DNA of 64,000 bases from Puffinus mauretanicus (Eukaryota; Chordata; Aves; Procellariiformes; Procellariidae), in the NCBI GenBank assembly GCA_023333565.1, contig JAJKFH010002178.1, forward strand, positions 186,001 through 250,000. The letters are read 5' to 3'. The stretch's first letter is position 1, and each line of letters opens with the position of its first letter. Shown in pieces: positions 1-11,175 of this stretch. The notes beneath the pieces are model-generated. The model was given only the letters and a program-made list of their open reading frames with translations, ran no database searches and was not told where the DNA came from. The translations under genes and the position numbers were made by a program.

Positions 1-3000
1 AGTCCTCCAGGGATCTGCAGCATTGGTGGGTATTCTGTCAATATTGACCCATTCAAGCTTTTTTCTGCACTCCCTGTTCTTAGCAGATGTACATCCTTTC
101 CTGCAAACTCTTCCTAATTCTAGGCCATGAGAAGGACTTCTGTGATGTGTACAACATAACTGAGAATGAGAGGATTTTTTTGTAGGCAGACTCACAAGTC
201 TGATGGCTTGTGATCTTTTCTTTGATTTATTTTTAACTTACCTTCACAGTATCCTTTTCATACTTGTAAGTCCTAGTCCTGGTGCGGATTGGGCAATTTC
301 CAGAAACTTACTTCTTGCAGATAATGTAGCATTTCATTTTTTCTTTGCTGAACATTTACTAGGGAGAGAAGTCTAATTGTGTCCCCTGATTTACAATATT
401 AATACCTTAAGTAATCTATGAAGAAACTTACCCTTTGTCTTACATCTCCCAGTCTTTCCTAGTGTGCAAAGGCCATTAATAATTTAGAGTGTTCTCCATT
501 GCTATATGGCATTGATAATAAGAGATAGATATTTCTTCTCCAATTTAACAAAACTTGGATGAACTGAAAACAATTCCGAATAGGTCATGCCTGAATTTTA
601 AACAAAGGCTTAGTAGGCAATAATTTGTCTTCAGAAATGTTTTTGAATTGTCACTGCTCCGAAGTGCTCCCAAGGGGTAGGAGCTTTCTCTCTTGAATGT
701 TCTAGCTAATCTACAGGCTGCAAAGCCTTCCCTCTTATATAAAGCTCCCTTACATTCCTTGTTAATAAACTTAACAAGAACAGTTTAATAACAAGGCTAG
801 GTTAACAGCCATCCCTAAGGTGAGAATACACAGCTCCAGTCTCCTTGGGTGCCAGATCCCCATCTGTTTTGGACTAGACTTAGTGACTAGTGTGTGCTGC
901 TTGATCTATCGTGTAGAGCAAAGAAAAGTAACCAAAGAAAGCATGAGGGATATTTTACTTCTCTTGAATAATCAGACTGAGAGTGTTGATTAGAGAACAG
1001 ATTCTGAAATAGACCTTTCCCTATAAATAGTAAAAAGACAATGGAAGAAGGTTAATTTAACAATTGTTTATACAAAGTTATATGCACACCTTCACAGGAA
1101 AATCCCAGGAAAATGCACTGGCTTAAGAGCTAGAAAGATACTGAAGTGGTCGTCCAGTAGCTCTCGAAATTTTGTCAGTTTTTGGGTGAAGTCTAACAAG
1201 ATGCTGAGCTCCCTTAGCTGAAATTATCACCACCAGGGAAGTCCCTCAACACTTTGTAAGTTCAGTCATGTTTGGAGTATTTATCACGTTGACCCAAAAC
1301 CTGTAGCTTTGTGGGCAACATCTGTACTGCAAGCAGGGAATGTTCACAAATCAAATTTTATTCTAAAAGTGAAAGCAATTTTGTCCGATAATAAGATGAA
1401 AACCAGTTTTTTACACATGCTGTTAAAATACTTATTCAGTAATTTCATTTCCATAGAAAGAAATATTCCTGTGTAGTCCTGTTACCCTTTAATGAATATG
1501 TTTTACCTGATGTATGGTTTCTTTTACAGTTTAAAATGTGTTATATTAAACAGTTTTTAATTGACAGTTTAATTCATATTCAGTGGTTTTTAACCATAAG
1601 TTTTATCCAAATATTTTTAAAAAGATGAAGTAGTGTCACTTACAAACCTTAAATTAAAACATGATTATTTTCCCCCTTGGTTTCTGGTGAGAAGATCTGC
1701 ATTGATATGAATGAATGGGTTTGTGACTAGAAAATATTTTCTGTTCCTGAAACCATGCCAGACTCCAGATACTGTGAGGAGTTTTATGAACACAAAACCA
1801 TATTTGTGTAAAACAATCTGGGAAAATGCAACAAGAAGTATCCCTGTGACTTTTCATCAAGTATTTAAAAAATGTGATTGTTTTAATGCCCTTTGCCTGA
1901 CTATTGCAACGTTTTCTATATGAGATTGCTGGCAAAAACATTTGTGAAAATGACATACTGGAAGTGTCTACACAAAATAGACTTTAATAGACTTTAATAC
2001 ATTAAGCTTAAGCAATCCCACTGGAAAACTTAATCAAAGACCTACAAAAGTCTGAAAGAACTAATACATTGTCAATGTTTAGATAGAAAGATTTAGATCA
2101 CTTACGTTTGAAATAATTTAGTGAAAAAAATGAACCTACAGTATGATTATGTATGCTCCAAAACCAGTTGATTACGGCGTAAGAAAGGAGGATCCACAAA
2201 GTGTATACCTGATGGCTGACAAAAGATCCCAGCAAAGATCTTAGCTGGGGAATTGGAGTAATAAAGAGGAACCCACAAATCTGCCATTTTTACTGGGAGG
2301 TGATTATTGTGTTGACTTGTTTGAAAACATTACAGATTTGAGAAGGAAAATTGAGAAGGAAACGTTAGGATTAATTTTTATTTTGAAAAAAGGAAAACAT
2401 TTGGCACACGGAACAATTTCTTTTAAGTGTGGCACATGATACGTCAAAAACATCACGTGGAGAAAAACAAACTCTTCATCTATGGCTTTCTTTTTTGCTT
2501 AGAAAATATTACATTTTACACTCACTGCTGTGTGTACTTGTTGATTGTAGAAGACATGAACAGAGAGTGGAAGAATTACTATTACCTCAGACTTCTCTGC
2601 ATTTCTTTTGTGCAAATTGTGAGCTTTGTTTTTATATAGGACTGAGGATATTTGATAATCTATTTCCTCCCTTGTGGCTGCAAAAGGACAATAGGTAAGT
2701 AGTGTTCTCCTGTGGGCTGATGCTTTTCAGTTACCTTTGCTTCCCATAAGTATCTTCTAGCCTTTTCCTCAGGTTGCTATTCTTTCTAGATAAAGCATCA
2801 GCATATCCTTATTCTGAAACACCACTGCATCTCTCAGGAAAACTTGTTCTGTGACTTAGTTTTTGCTGCTCCCTTAAGTCGGACATAAAGTCTCTGAAGA
2901 CTGTAAAAAGAAACAAGCAGACTGAAGACACACTTATGGCTCCTAAAAGTAGCCTCCCACATCTATACGCTGTTTATCTCTAAACATGAAGAATTTACTT

Positions 3001-3030
3001 CTTACTTGACAGTGCAACTGCTCCTGTCCT
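1..3030. other. Unique AT-rich DNA, no gene recognised
   Basis: I see no convincing coding frame, RNA gene or recognisable repeat here. Short open frames on both strands overlap one another and have no protein-like features. One segment at 2503-2694 has exon-like borders and is described under findings. Confidence 0.6.
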
Positions 3031-3113
3031 ACATTCATACATTCATACATAAATACATACATATGTGTGTATATGTGTGTATATATGTGTGTATATATGT
3101 ATGTGTATATGTG
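3031..3113. repeat. Compound CATA / TG-TA microsatellite
   Basis: Repeated ACATTCAT and ACATAC units pass into alternating TG and TATG tracts up to about 3113. The minus-strand open frame through it is a low-complexity Tyr-Ile-His-Thr artefact of the repeat, not a gene. Confidence 0.9.
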
Positions 3114-4960
3114 ATTTTCACATTGCTGCAATCAACCACCCCCCTCTTCGGCTCCTTTAATTAATTGCGTGATTTTTCTTTCTGAAATATTCCATTCCAA
3201 GCCTGAAAATATAAATGTAATGCAGGACTTTAATACAATGTCAAATAGATTACAATCTAGTTATTTTCTGAGCCATACAATTAAAAGGGATTTAACAGCG
3301 TTGTGGCCACCATTTGCTGTCCTTACTCATTATTCAGGCTCCAATCATGCAGCGTATTCACTGGAGGTATAGGGAAGGAGGGGCATAGTAGACTAAGTCC
3401 TCAGATCTAGAGAATGGTTGCCCTTAGGACATGCTCTACTATAATGTGATGAAGAAGAAATATAAAATAATGCCAAGCAAAAGAAAAGGCAACAGCTCCT
3501 TGGGTGTTTAAATCAAGAGATTAGACATGACAAAATAGCCTCTAGGAGTATGTTCATCTTTGATCTTTCTCAGACCCTGGGCTGCTTCTACATTTCCCTT
3601 GTTAAACTGCAAATACGCAAAATCAATGCACTTCTTAATATCAAATCAGTTCCAGAATACAGTAATAAATGCTAAATAATCCCCAGCACGTACATTGCTC
3701 TGTTGACTGGAGGGAAAACTACAGTTACAATATTTTTCACATGAGCTTGTAGACAGAGGCCAACTGCTCAGTACATATAGGACTGCTTTTAGAAGCATAT
3801 AGAGCTGCATAGAGCCTTTTTTGCCTTGAAATGAGTCACAGTGGCTTCTATAGTCTCTTCTGCTTTATGGGATTAGCCCAGCTGATTGAGGAAACCAGAA
3901 AAGCACTATGTAACTACTCAGATTGTTCCTAAGCAATACAGTTCAGACATAAAACAAGGCAACACCCTGGAGAGAAGTAAAATGAGGCAAGACCCTGGAG
4001 TGCAATGAGAAACAGCAGGAGGGAGAAAGGCAAATTGGGTACTAAAACCATTAAATCACAGAAGATTGTGCCTGCCTTTGAAAATGTTACTCCAAGATTT
4101 AGACAATCATTAAGAGCAAACGTAGTGTGTTTTTAGTTTTTTCAGTGGGAAGTTTTATATGGTTAGGTTAAAATAGAGCCTCCTGTACCTGCTCACTAAC
4201 TTCACTTTCATAAAGCACTGTAGAAAGCATGCCTCCTTCTGCTTGTTCCCTGGAGTCAGCAACCCTCATAGAGAGTTAAACATAATGTTCTACATAGCAC
4301 AAGTATGGACATACATTTCAAATATGTGATATGCTATTGGTTTCCTCATTCTGAAGCAGACAGTGTGATGAAATATATTGTAAAAGATATACGTAAATGT
4401 ACAGTATGTGTTATTGTATAGATACAAGCAATATATATAAGTGAAGTTTTCAATTGCAGCACTGTTGAGGAAGGAATTTAAATGCAACTTCATCTTACAT
4501 ATATATCATACAAGATCTGCTCATTTGCTTTTCTTCCTGGCATTGAGTAACTCTATGTCTGCAAAGATAAACTCCCACCAAGATTTTGTGTACTTCTTGA
4601 TTTTGCTCACTTATGTAGTACTCCTGTTCTGGACAGGCACTCCATGAACCCCATACGATGACAAAGTCAGTAATTCAGAGATGAAAGTTCGCATCTTGGT
4701 AGTAGGTTAGATTAATAAGCATGTGTTGCATTAAAGCAATTAATGAGTAGTAACACTATTGAATCTGAAGACAGTTTTTTTGTTAGTTATAACATAAAAA
4801 AGATAACTTAAAAACCAAACCAAACCAAAAAAGGCACATGTTTGTGTGACTGACATAAATTCCTTGCTGTACCCTTCACAAAAATAGAAAACATGGACTA
4901 ATACAGCAATTGGAAGTGCTGCTTTCATCAGATGACTAAGATTTGTAGTTATGTCTTTCA

Positions 4961-5038
4961 GGGCCCCAATCCAACAAATCACTTAAGAGCATGGTAAAAG
5001 TTAAGCTCATGCTTAAGAGCTTTTCTGGATCAGGGCCT
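4961..5038. repeat. Relic of an ancient palindromic amniote repeat
   Basis: The segment opens with GGGCCCCAATCC and closes with GGATCAGGGCC, which are near inverted complements. Between them are mirrored CTTAAGAGCATG / CATGCTTAAGAG blocks. From memory this resembles an interspersed repeat that is frequent in turtle and crocodile DNA, with the same GGGCC...CTTAAG...AAGTTAAGC...GGCCC plan. I cannot name the family with certainty. The inverted ends suggest a small non-autonomous DNA transposon. Confidence 0.45.
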
Positions 5039-7389
5039 GAGATAGGAATACTCACATCTCATGACTCAGAAACATAAGTTAATTTTCTTAAGAGCTGTTG
5101 GGAAATTTTGTCCCCTAGTACAGAAATGAGTTATGGTAGGTTGTCTGGCATGAGTTACTCCCTGTATCCTAAACAGCAGTTCCTGACTACTGTGGGAGAA
5201 AGGATATTGTGCTTGGCTGGGTAGGTGATTTGCCATTGTGTTGCATATCTTACACTGTTCATAAAATAAAACTTAATGTATCCCTATGTAGTGTGGCTCT
5301 CAACTGCTTATGGAATAACTCAACTGAAAGTCATTTCAACCAAACATCTTAGCTGAGACTTTGGCAATACATAGTCATAATGATAGTGAGTTAAACGTAA
5401 ATATTAAAGGAAGAAAAAACCTAATCAAGTGTTTGTTAAGCTCTTGTATGTAAATTCTTGTTAGCCTGAGGAAATTTAGTTTGTTTCACTAGTAGTATAA
5501 GATTACACCTTACTGTTTAACATTTTTATTTTCACACACCTATTAGCAGGAGTTTCAGGAGAAAATTGTGTTTCTACTAAATTTAAAAACAAAGTCTCTC
5601 TGAATTTAATTGGGCATGATTTCACCTTGGGAACTTTTATTCTCAGTGCCCCCTCCTAATTTAAAAATAGAATAAAATGATTATCTCAAAGAGTACTAGA
5701 TTAAAATCCAATACAGAACCAACATTCCAGACAACTGAAAATTCTTGTATTTCTTTCTCCCTTTTATGATTTCCCCATTCTTCAAATTCTCATTTTCAAA
5801 AGCCTGAAGAGAAAAGAAAAATTTAGCAACACGAGCTGGAAATTATCAGAAAGGCAGGCGGAGAAGAGAGAAATTTCAGAGCTACACAGGCGCTACAGAA
5901 AAAGCTTTTGATCCTCTGCTGTGTACAGTATGGTTTTAAAAACTTAGTTTGGTCCTAAATAGCTCCAAATCTACAGTCCTAAATATCTGGTCAATAGTAA
6001 ATCACTCAGGTGATACTTTTTCCATTTCTGACAGACAATTCCATGTACATATCAGTCTACATTTTCTCGGTAATGTACTGTATAATTTCCCTTTTATCAC
6101 CTTCTTCATATTCATTATATTTGAATACATCACCCTGGAGAAGTCTTAAAATTAAGAGGTTTCATTCCTTCCTTTGCCTAGTGTTTCTCAAAGCTGTATA
6201 TATAAATATGTTTTAATAACTCTTGATAAATCAGATGCACTGGAGTTTAATTACTATGATGTTTTTTCCCGAATTCCAACCAATCGCTTTCTGCTATTGT
6301 GTTCTACAGAGTTGAACACTGTAGGATACATTTTCATTTTTTAAGGGGAGTCTCCTGAAAATGTTGCCAGAAATTTGCCTTAGCTTCTGCCTGTTCAAAA
6401 CAGAATGAAAAATATTTAGGTGTAGGAAAAAATCTTTTGTTATTAAACTAAAGTGTAATACTTACCAGAATATTCTATTCTTGGATAACACTCAGGGAAA
6501 TTTTTGCATAAATAAACCAAGAAGGAGTACTATTTTTGGAACATTTAAGTTGACATACACCTGGAAAGAGTTATTACTTGTTAGTACACTGTGCCTCAAA
6601 AGTCAATTTCCCTTTTACAGGCAAATGGAAAGTAAATCACTTTATGCCACTTTGCTGAGAGCAAGGAATGTTTAAAATAATAATATCAATATAGCATGAT
6701 ACTTTCCCTTCCATCAACTCTGATGTCATGTTGGATACAATGTTATTGTGTTATAGGTCCCAAGATGAAATGATTGACATACGAATCATTTTTACTTTGA
6801 CCCAGGAAAAATTGGAAAATGATAGGCTTGTCTAAAGGATTTATCTTCAGAGTGGTAGAAAGTGTAAAACAATCTAAAAGTATTCTTTAATGATGCCTCT
6901 TTATATGCAATGCAACTCAGGAAAACCGTGACCTAGTACTATACTATGAATTATGCTTAAATGTAACATTAATGAGGCAAGCATATTTGCCATGAAAACT
7001 GACAGTAATGTAGGGGCCCAATGTCTAAACCCCTGTGTTTTAATACATTAAACATATTTGATACGGCAGTTACCACTGAAAAATAAATGTTTACCAACAG
7101 TTTGTTGCGTGATGGTTTTTTCCTGATAGTTATAAATAATAATAGCATCTAGGGCCCTGATTTTGTGACAGGTCTTAGGAAAGAGATCCTGTACAGGGTG
7201 ATGAATGCTTGTAGTTTTTGGGTTACATCAGGGTATTATTGCAGATGACCAGCAATCCTGTCTTTCCTAGTATGTTCCCGTAATAAAATCATGTGCCCTG
7301 GAAATAGTAACTTTCTGCTTCTTTGGGCTGTGCTCTTTTGGATGTTTTTCTTTTGGGAGGACATGAATAGTGTCCACAGATCAAATGGA

Positions 7390-7500
7390 AGTACCTAAAA
7401 GGAGAAGCAGAACAGGTCAGACCAATGCCCAGCTATTTCTGATCAATGACTCTTGCACCCAGCTGCTTCAAACTGGAAAAATATATTTTCCAGGTATGCT
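7390..7500 (+). repeat. Possible relic of an old interspersed repeat
   Basis: The phrase CAGGTCAGACCAATGCCCAGC resembles the 'gggtcagaccaatggtccatc' block of an old repeat common in reptile genomes. A similar, weaker phrase occurs near 54200. The rest of the segment has decayed beyond recognition, so the boundaries are guesses. Confidence 0.25.
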
Positions 7501-8273
7501 GAGATTCAGTGCAACATGTTTCTAATTACATAGCATACAAAGATTTAAAGGATCAAATCATCACAGATTTGCTTTTCGAAGTTACGTTCTTAAATCAGCT
7601 TTACAATAGATTTACATTGCCTGTGGATATGAAGCAGCAGAGTAAAACTAAGCCCCTCTGATTTCCAAACCATCATCATTTAAAGAGATATAATTCATAT
7701 TTAATGAAGAAGAAATTGTAGAAAAAGCATCCACAAGCATTTAACAAGATACTCTATGAACATTAAGGTTTTATCCTCTGCTAAAAGCCTTTCACCTTAT
7801 CCTTTCATTGTATAGGCTGATGCAATATGTTTAGAGGAAGTTGGGTATTTTTAGAATGTTTTTATAAAAAAGCTAATATTAGAAATAAATTATGATTTAG
7901 ATTTAGATGGTGTGGCTGGAGAATTTCCTGAAATGTATAAAGAATGCTTGTTTTAATGAGTAAAGTAATTTTTTGCAAGCAGAATAAGAAACAATACCAA
8001 GTCTTTATGTCACTATCTTTGCTGATAAAGAATAGAACTTAGCAAACAACCTCCCCTTTTTATGTAATTACTAAATTAGGGGATAAAATGAACACAGTGA
8101 ATATGGGTGGATTTCTGCAATGCATTGGTAAAGTATGATGAAATCTTGTTCTCACAACTGACTTAGAGCTGCTTGATTATGAACATCAGAAAGTGCTTTG
8201 CAGTCTGATTTGAATAAAAGTTTATGAGAACTGGCAAAGTATGATGGGTCTGATGGGGAATGATAGGACCTGA

Positions 8274-8278
8274 ATTAG
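8274..8278. repeat. Target-site duplication, left copy (ATTAG)
   Basis: ATTAG directly precedes the LTR and recurs directly after it at 9425-9429. Counting the neighbouring A gives AATTAG on both sides, with one base shared with the LTR end. Confidence 0.65.
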
Positions 8279-8462
8279 CGCGGTGGGTTGACCCTGGCTG
8301 GACACCAGGTGCCCACCAAAGCTGCTGTATCACTCCCCCTTCTCAGCTGGACAGGGAAGAGAAAACATAACAAAAGACTTGTGGGCCAAGATAAGGACAA
8401 GGAGATCACTCACCAATTGCTGTCATGGGCAAATCAGACTCGACTTGGGGAAATTAGTTTAA

Positions 8463-8468
8463 TTTATT
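8463..8468 (-). promoter_or_regulatory. Polyadenylation signal of the ERVK-like LTR
   Basis: AATAAA on the minus strand (TTTATT on plus) lies about 185 bp before the LTR 3' end, inside a block conserved with the second copy (55174-55179). This is the expected place for the R-region signal of an LTR. Confidence 0.6.
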
Positions 8469-8854
8469 ACCAAACAAATCAGAGTAGGATAATGAGAAAT
8501 AAAACCAAATCTTAAAAACACCTTCCCCCGCACCCCTCCCTTCTTCCCGGGCTCAACTTCACTCCTGAATTCCCTACCTCCTCCCCGCCAGCAGTGCAGG
8601 GGGACAGGGAATGGGGGTTGTGGTCAGTTCATCACACCTTGTCTCTGCCGCTCCTTCCTCCCCAGGGGGAGGACTCCTCACACTCTTCCCCTGCTCCAGC
8701 GTGAGGTCCCTCCCATGGGAGACAGTCCTCCACAAACTTCTCCAACGTGAGTTCTTCCCACGGGCTGCAGTTCACAAACTGCTCCAGCATGGGTCCCTTC
8801 CATGGGGTGCAGTCCTTCAGGAACAGATGGCTCCAGCGTGGGTCCCCCGCAGGG

Positions 8855-9178
8855 TCACAAGTCCTGCCAGCAAACCTGCTCCAGCGTGGGCTCCTCTCTC
8901 CGTGGGGCCATAGGTCCTGTCAGGAGCCTGCTCCAGCATGGGGTCTCCACAGGGTCACAGCCTCCTTCAGGTGCATCCACCTGCTCCAGTGTGGAGTCCT
9001 CCCCAGGCTGCAGGTGGATATCTGCTCCACCATTAACCTCCATGGGCTGCAGGGGGACAGCCTGCCTCACCATGGTCTTCACCGTGGGCTGCATGGGAAT
9101 CTCTGCTCCGGCACCTGGAGCACCTCCTCCCCCTCCTTCTTCCCTCTCCTTGAGTGTCTGCAGAGTTGTTTCTCTCAC
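8855..9178 (-). other. 107-codon sense-strand frame inside the LTR
   Basis: The frame begins with residues MRETTLQTLKE and continues through a Glu/Gly-rich stretch (EREEGGGGG). It then runs over repeated LEQV-type units produced by the tandem motif of the LTR. The second LTR copy has the same frame with the same length at 55568-55891. I count eight residue differences and no stop or indel. No known domain is seen. It lies in LTR sense orientation, so an LTR transcript could carry it. It may still be a by-product of a GC-rich repeat, which tends to stay open in several frames. A protein product is unproven. Confidence 0.2.
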
Positions 9179-9424
9179 ATGTTCTCACTCCCCTCTCTGG
9201 CTGTAGTTGCTGGTTTTGTGCAGTCTTTTTTCCCCTTCTTAACTATGTTATCCCAGAGGCGCTACCACTGTCGCTGATGGGCTCAGCCTTGGCCAGTGCC
9301 GGGTCTGTCTTGGAGCCAGTTGGCATTTGGTCTATTGGACCTGGGGGAAGCTTCTAGCAGCTTCGCAGAGAAGCCACCCGGTAGTTCCCCCTCTGCCAAA
9401 ACCTTGCCATGCAAACCCAATACA

Positions 9425-9429
9425 ATTAG
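9425..9429. repeat. Target-site duplication, right copy (ATTAG)
   Basis: This matches 8274-8278 and marks the other border of the solo LTR. Confidence 0.65.
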
Positions 9430-10814
9430 TTAAAACCTTATTTTAAAATCCTCAACAGGAATCTGGAGAATAGTGTTGTCAATTACAGGTGATAGGGAGG
9501 AGTTAACACACCTGCAATGGCAGAAAAATAATTTAAAGGAGATTTGCAAATAAAAAGAATAAAATCATTAAAGACGGTAAATTAATATGTCTGGAGGAGA
9601 CAAACTTCTGTTGGAGAAATAATGTTTGTGTTCATCTGAATGTGCCTGGTAATGGCAAGAGATACCTGGCCTCTGAAAAGCTGGTAGAATGGCACTGCTA
9701 GGGGAGGTTATTCTTATTCCTGTGTCTGCTGACCAGTACAACTGTGAAAGGAGGCACTGTACCTGAGTTGGAAACTGCCACAACTAATGAAGAGGAAGTG
9801 CTAGTGAAGAGGACGATTGTCTTGAACTCTCTGGTGTGGAAGATTTTACAGGTTTTATTTTGGGGAGCACCAATGTCTAACTACAATTTCTCCTGGTGTC
9901 TATTGCAGCTCTTTGTCTCAGAGTTGTGCCTGCCCCATTGGACCTGGTTTAGCAGCAATTCAGTGTTCAGATCAACCTGTCTGAAAGTTGAAACTCTCTG
10001 GACTCTCTAACTTCTATAATTTTTCTCTCATTTCCTGCCTACAATAGAACTGTTCTAAGCACCAAATAGTTTTTTTGGCTGGGAGGGTCTTGTGCTGCCA
10101 GTCTTTCCCATTGAAGTTATTACACTTTTAATCAGTCAATTAAATATTCATTGAGGCATAGAAAAAGTATAAGAATAAACTTTGGTGTTGACAGAGAGCT
10201 GGGATGAAAAGAACCTGTCAGTGAGGCAATATACAAGTATATAAACATTGTCTTGGAGGGGTGATGATCTTGAATTATGCAGAGGGATTAGGGTAGTTAA
10301 ATGAACATAATATAGCTAGAGAGACATTATTAGAAAAGGCTGTAGGAGAAAGTATCAACCTGCTGATAATATAGCAACAAAAGTAGTTAAAATGATATTT
10401 CTTTGACGTAGTTAAAATTAAAGTCAGAAAAACATGGCAATAGAGCAATACTCCTGAGTTGGGAGCACACAGATTTTGCATAAACTCTTTCTTTTCAAAT
10501 ATACATATCTTTATGATTAGAGTCAGCGTGTTTCACTGTATTGAAGAGGTACCTTGCTACCTACATGAGTACAGGACTCAACTATGGTACCCACTCGAAA
10601 GTTGAAAGAATGACTATCCTGGCTGTGATCAAATGTCATAATATGCAGTGTCTGATGGTAACTGGTAGCAGAAAAGGAAAAGCACACAAGAATAAAACAA
10701 GTGATATGCATTCCTAAAGTTTAGGTGATCAATGAGGTCATCAAGCAGAAAAACTAAGTTAAATTAAAATAGTATTATGACAGCTGAGGAAGTTCCATAT
10801 TCAATTCCTCTGTA
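9430..10814. other. Unique DNA, no gene recognised
   Basis: Nothing beyond short overlapping open frames is visible. Composition returns to AT-rich immediately after the LTR. Confidence 0.55.
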
Positions 10815-11175
10815 CTAGTCATAAATTTATATACTTCCATCGCACCACTTCTCTGTCTTCTGAGCTGAAAAGTCCTTGTTTACTTAGCCTTTCCTTTTAG
10901 TGTAAGGTGCTACATATTGCTAATCATCTTTGTCACCTTATACATAGCTTTTCTATTTCCATTATTTGTTTTTTGAGTTGGAGCAACAGGTATTGTTCAC
11001 AGAATTCAAGATGTGCGTGCATAATTTTATTTTCCTATTGCTTTCTCTTCCTTTTTAAATAATTCCTAATATTCCATCTACCTGTTGACCAGTGAGATGA
11101 CATTTTCAGAATATTCCCCGCAATGAGACAGAGAACACTTTCTTGAGAGGTAAGAACAAGTTTGAATTCTATGGC
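10815..11175 (-). mobile_element. Ancient CR1/L3-type LINE fragment, 3' coding part
   Basis: On the plus strand the order of phrases follows the antisense of an old reptilian CR1: a 'gagctgaaaagtcc...' block, 'atcatctttgtcacc', 'tttttgagttggagcaac', 'gaattcaagatgtg', 'aattcctaatattcc' and 'ctttcttgagaggtaa'. These match my memory of the CR1 C-terminal region downstream of the reverse transcriptase. Many substitutions and small indels have destroyed the reading frame, so it is much older than the other CR1 copies here. The call is from pattern memory, without an alignment. Confidence 0.65.

Larger units (their letters stand above)
3114..8270. other. Unique AT-rich DNA with faint old repeats
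   Basis: No gene is recognised. Apart from the palindromic relic at 4961-5038 and a weak one near 7390-7500, I see only unique sequence. All open frames are short (at most 80 codons) and lack recognisable motifs. Confidence 0.55.
8279..9424 (-). mobile_element. Solo LTR, ERVK-like endogenous retrovirus
   Basis: This 1146-bp LTR reads on the minus strand. It starts at 9424 with TGTATTGGGTTTGC and ends at 8279, where the expected terminal CA has mutated. Orientation comes from an AATAAA on the minus strand near the 3' end and from the second copy at 54992-56143, where a polypurine tract abuts the LTR start. The two copies align end to end with high similarity by eye. ATTAG occurs immediately on both sides (8274-8278 and 9425-9429). 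If one LTR base is shared, the duplication is the 6-bp AATTAG, which is the usual ERVK size. No internal retroviral sequence adjoins it, so it is a solo LTR left by recombination. The ERVK assignment rests on the Lys-type primer site of the second copy and is moderately secure. Confidence 0.85.

Noticed and set aside
2943..3131. Minus-strand frame rich in Tyr, Ile, His and Thr
   Set aside because: It is a translation of the TG/TA microsatellite.
8747..9277. Plus-strand frame of 176 codons, with counterparts of 146-191 codons at 55309-56075
   Set aside because: It runs antisense to the ERVK-like LTR and follows its tandem GC-rich motif in several phases at once. There is no domain, so it is a by-product of the repeat.
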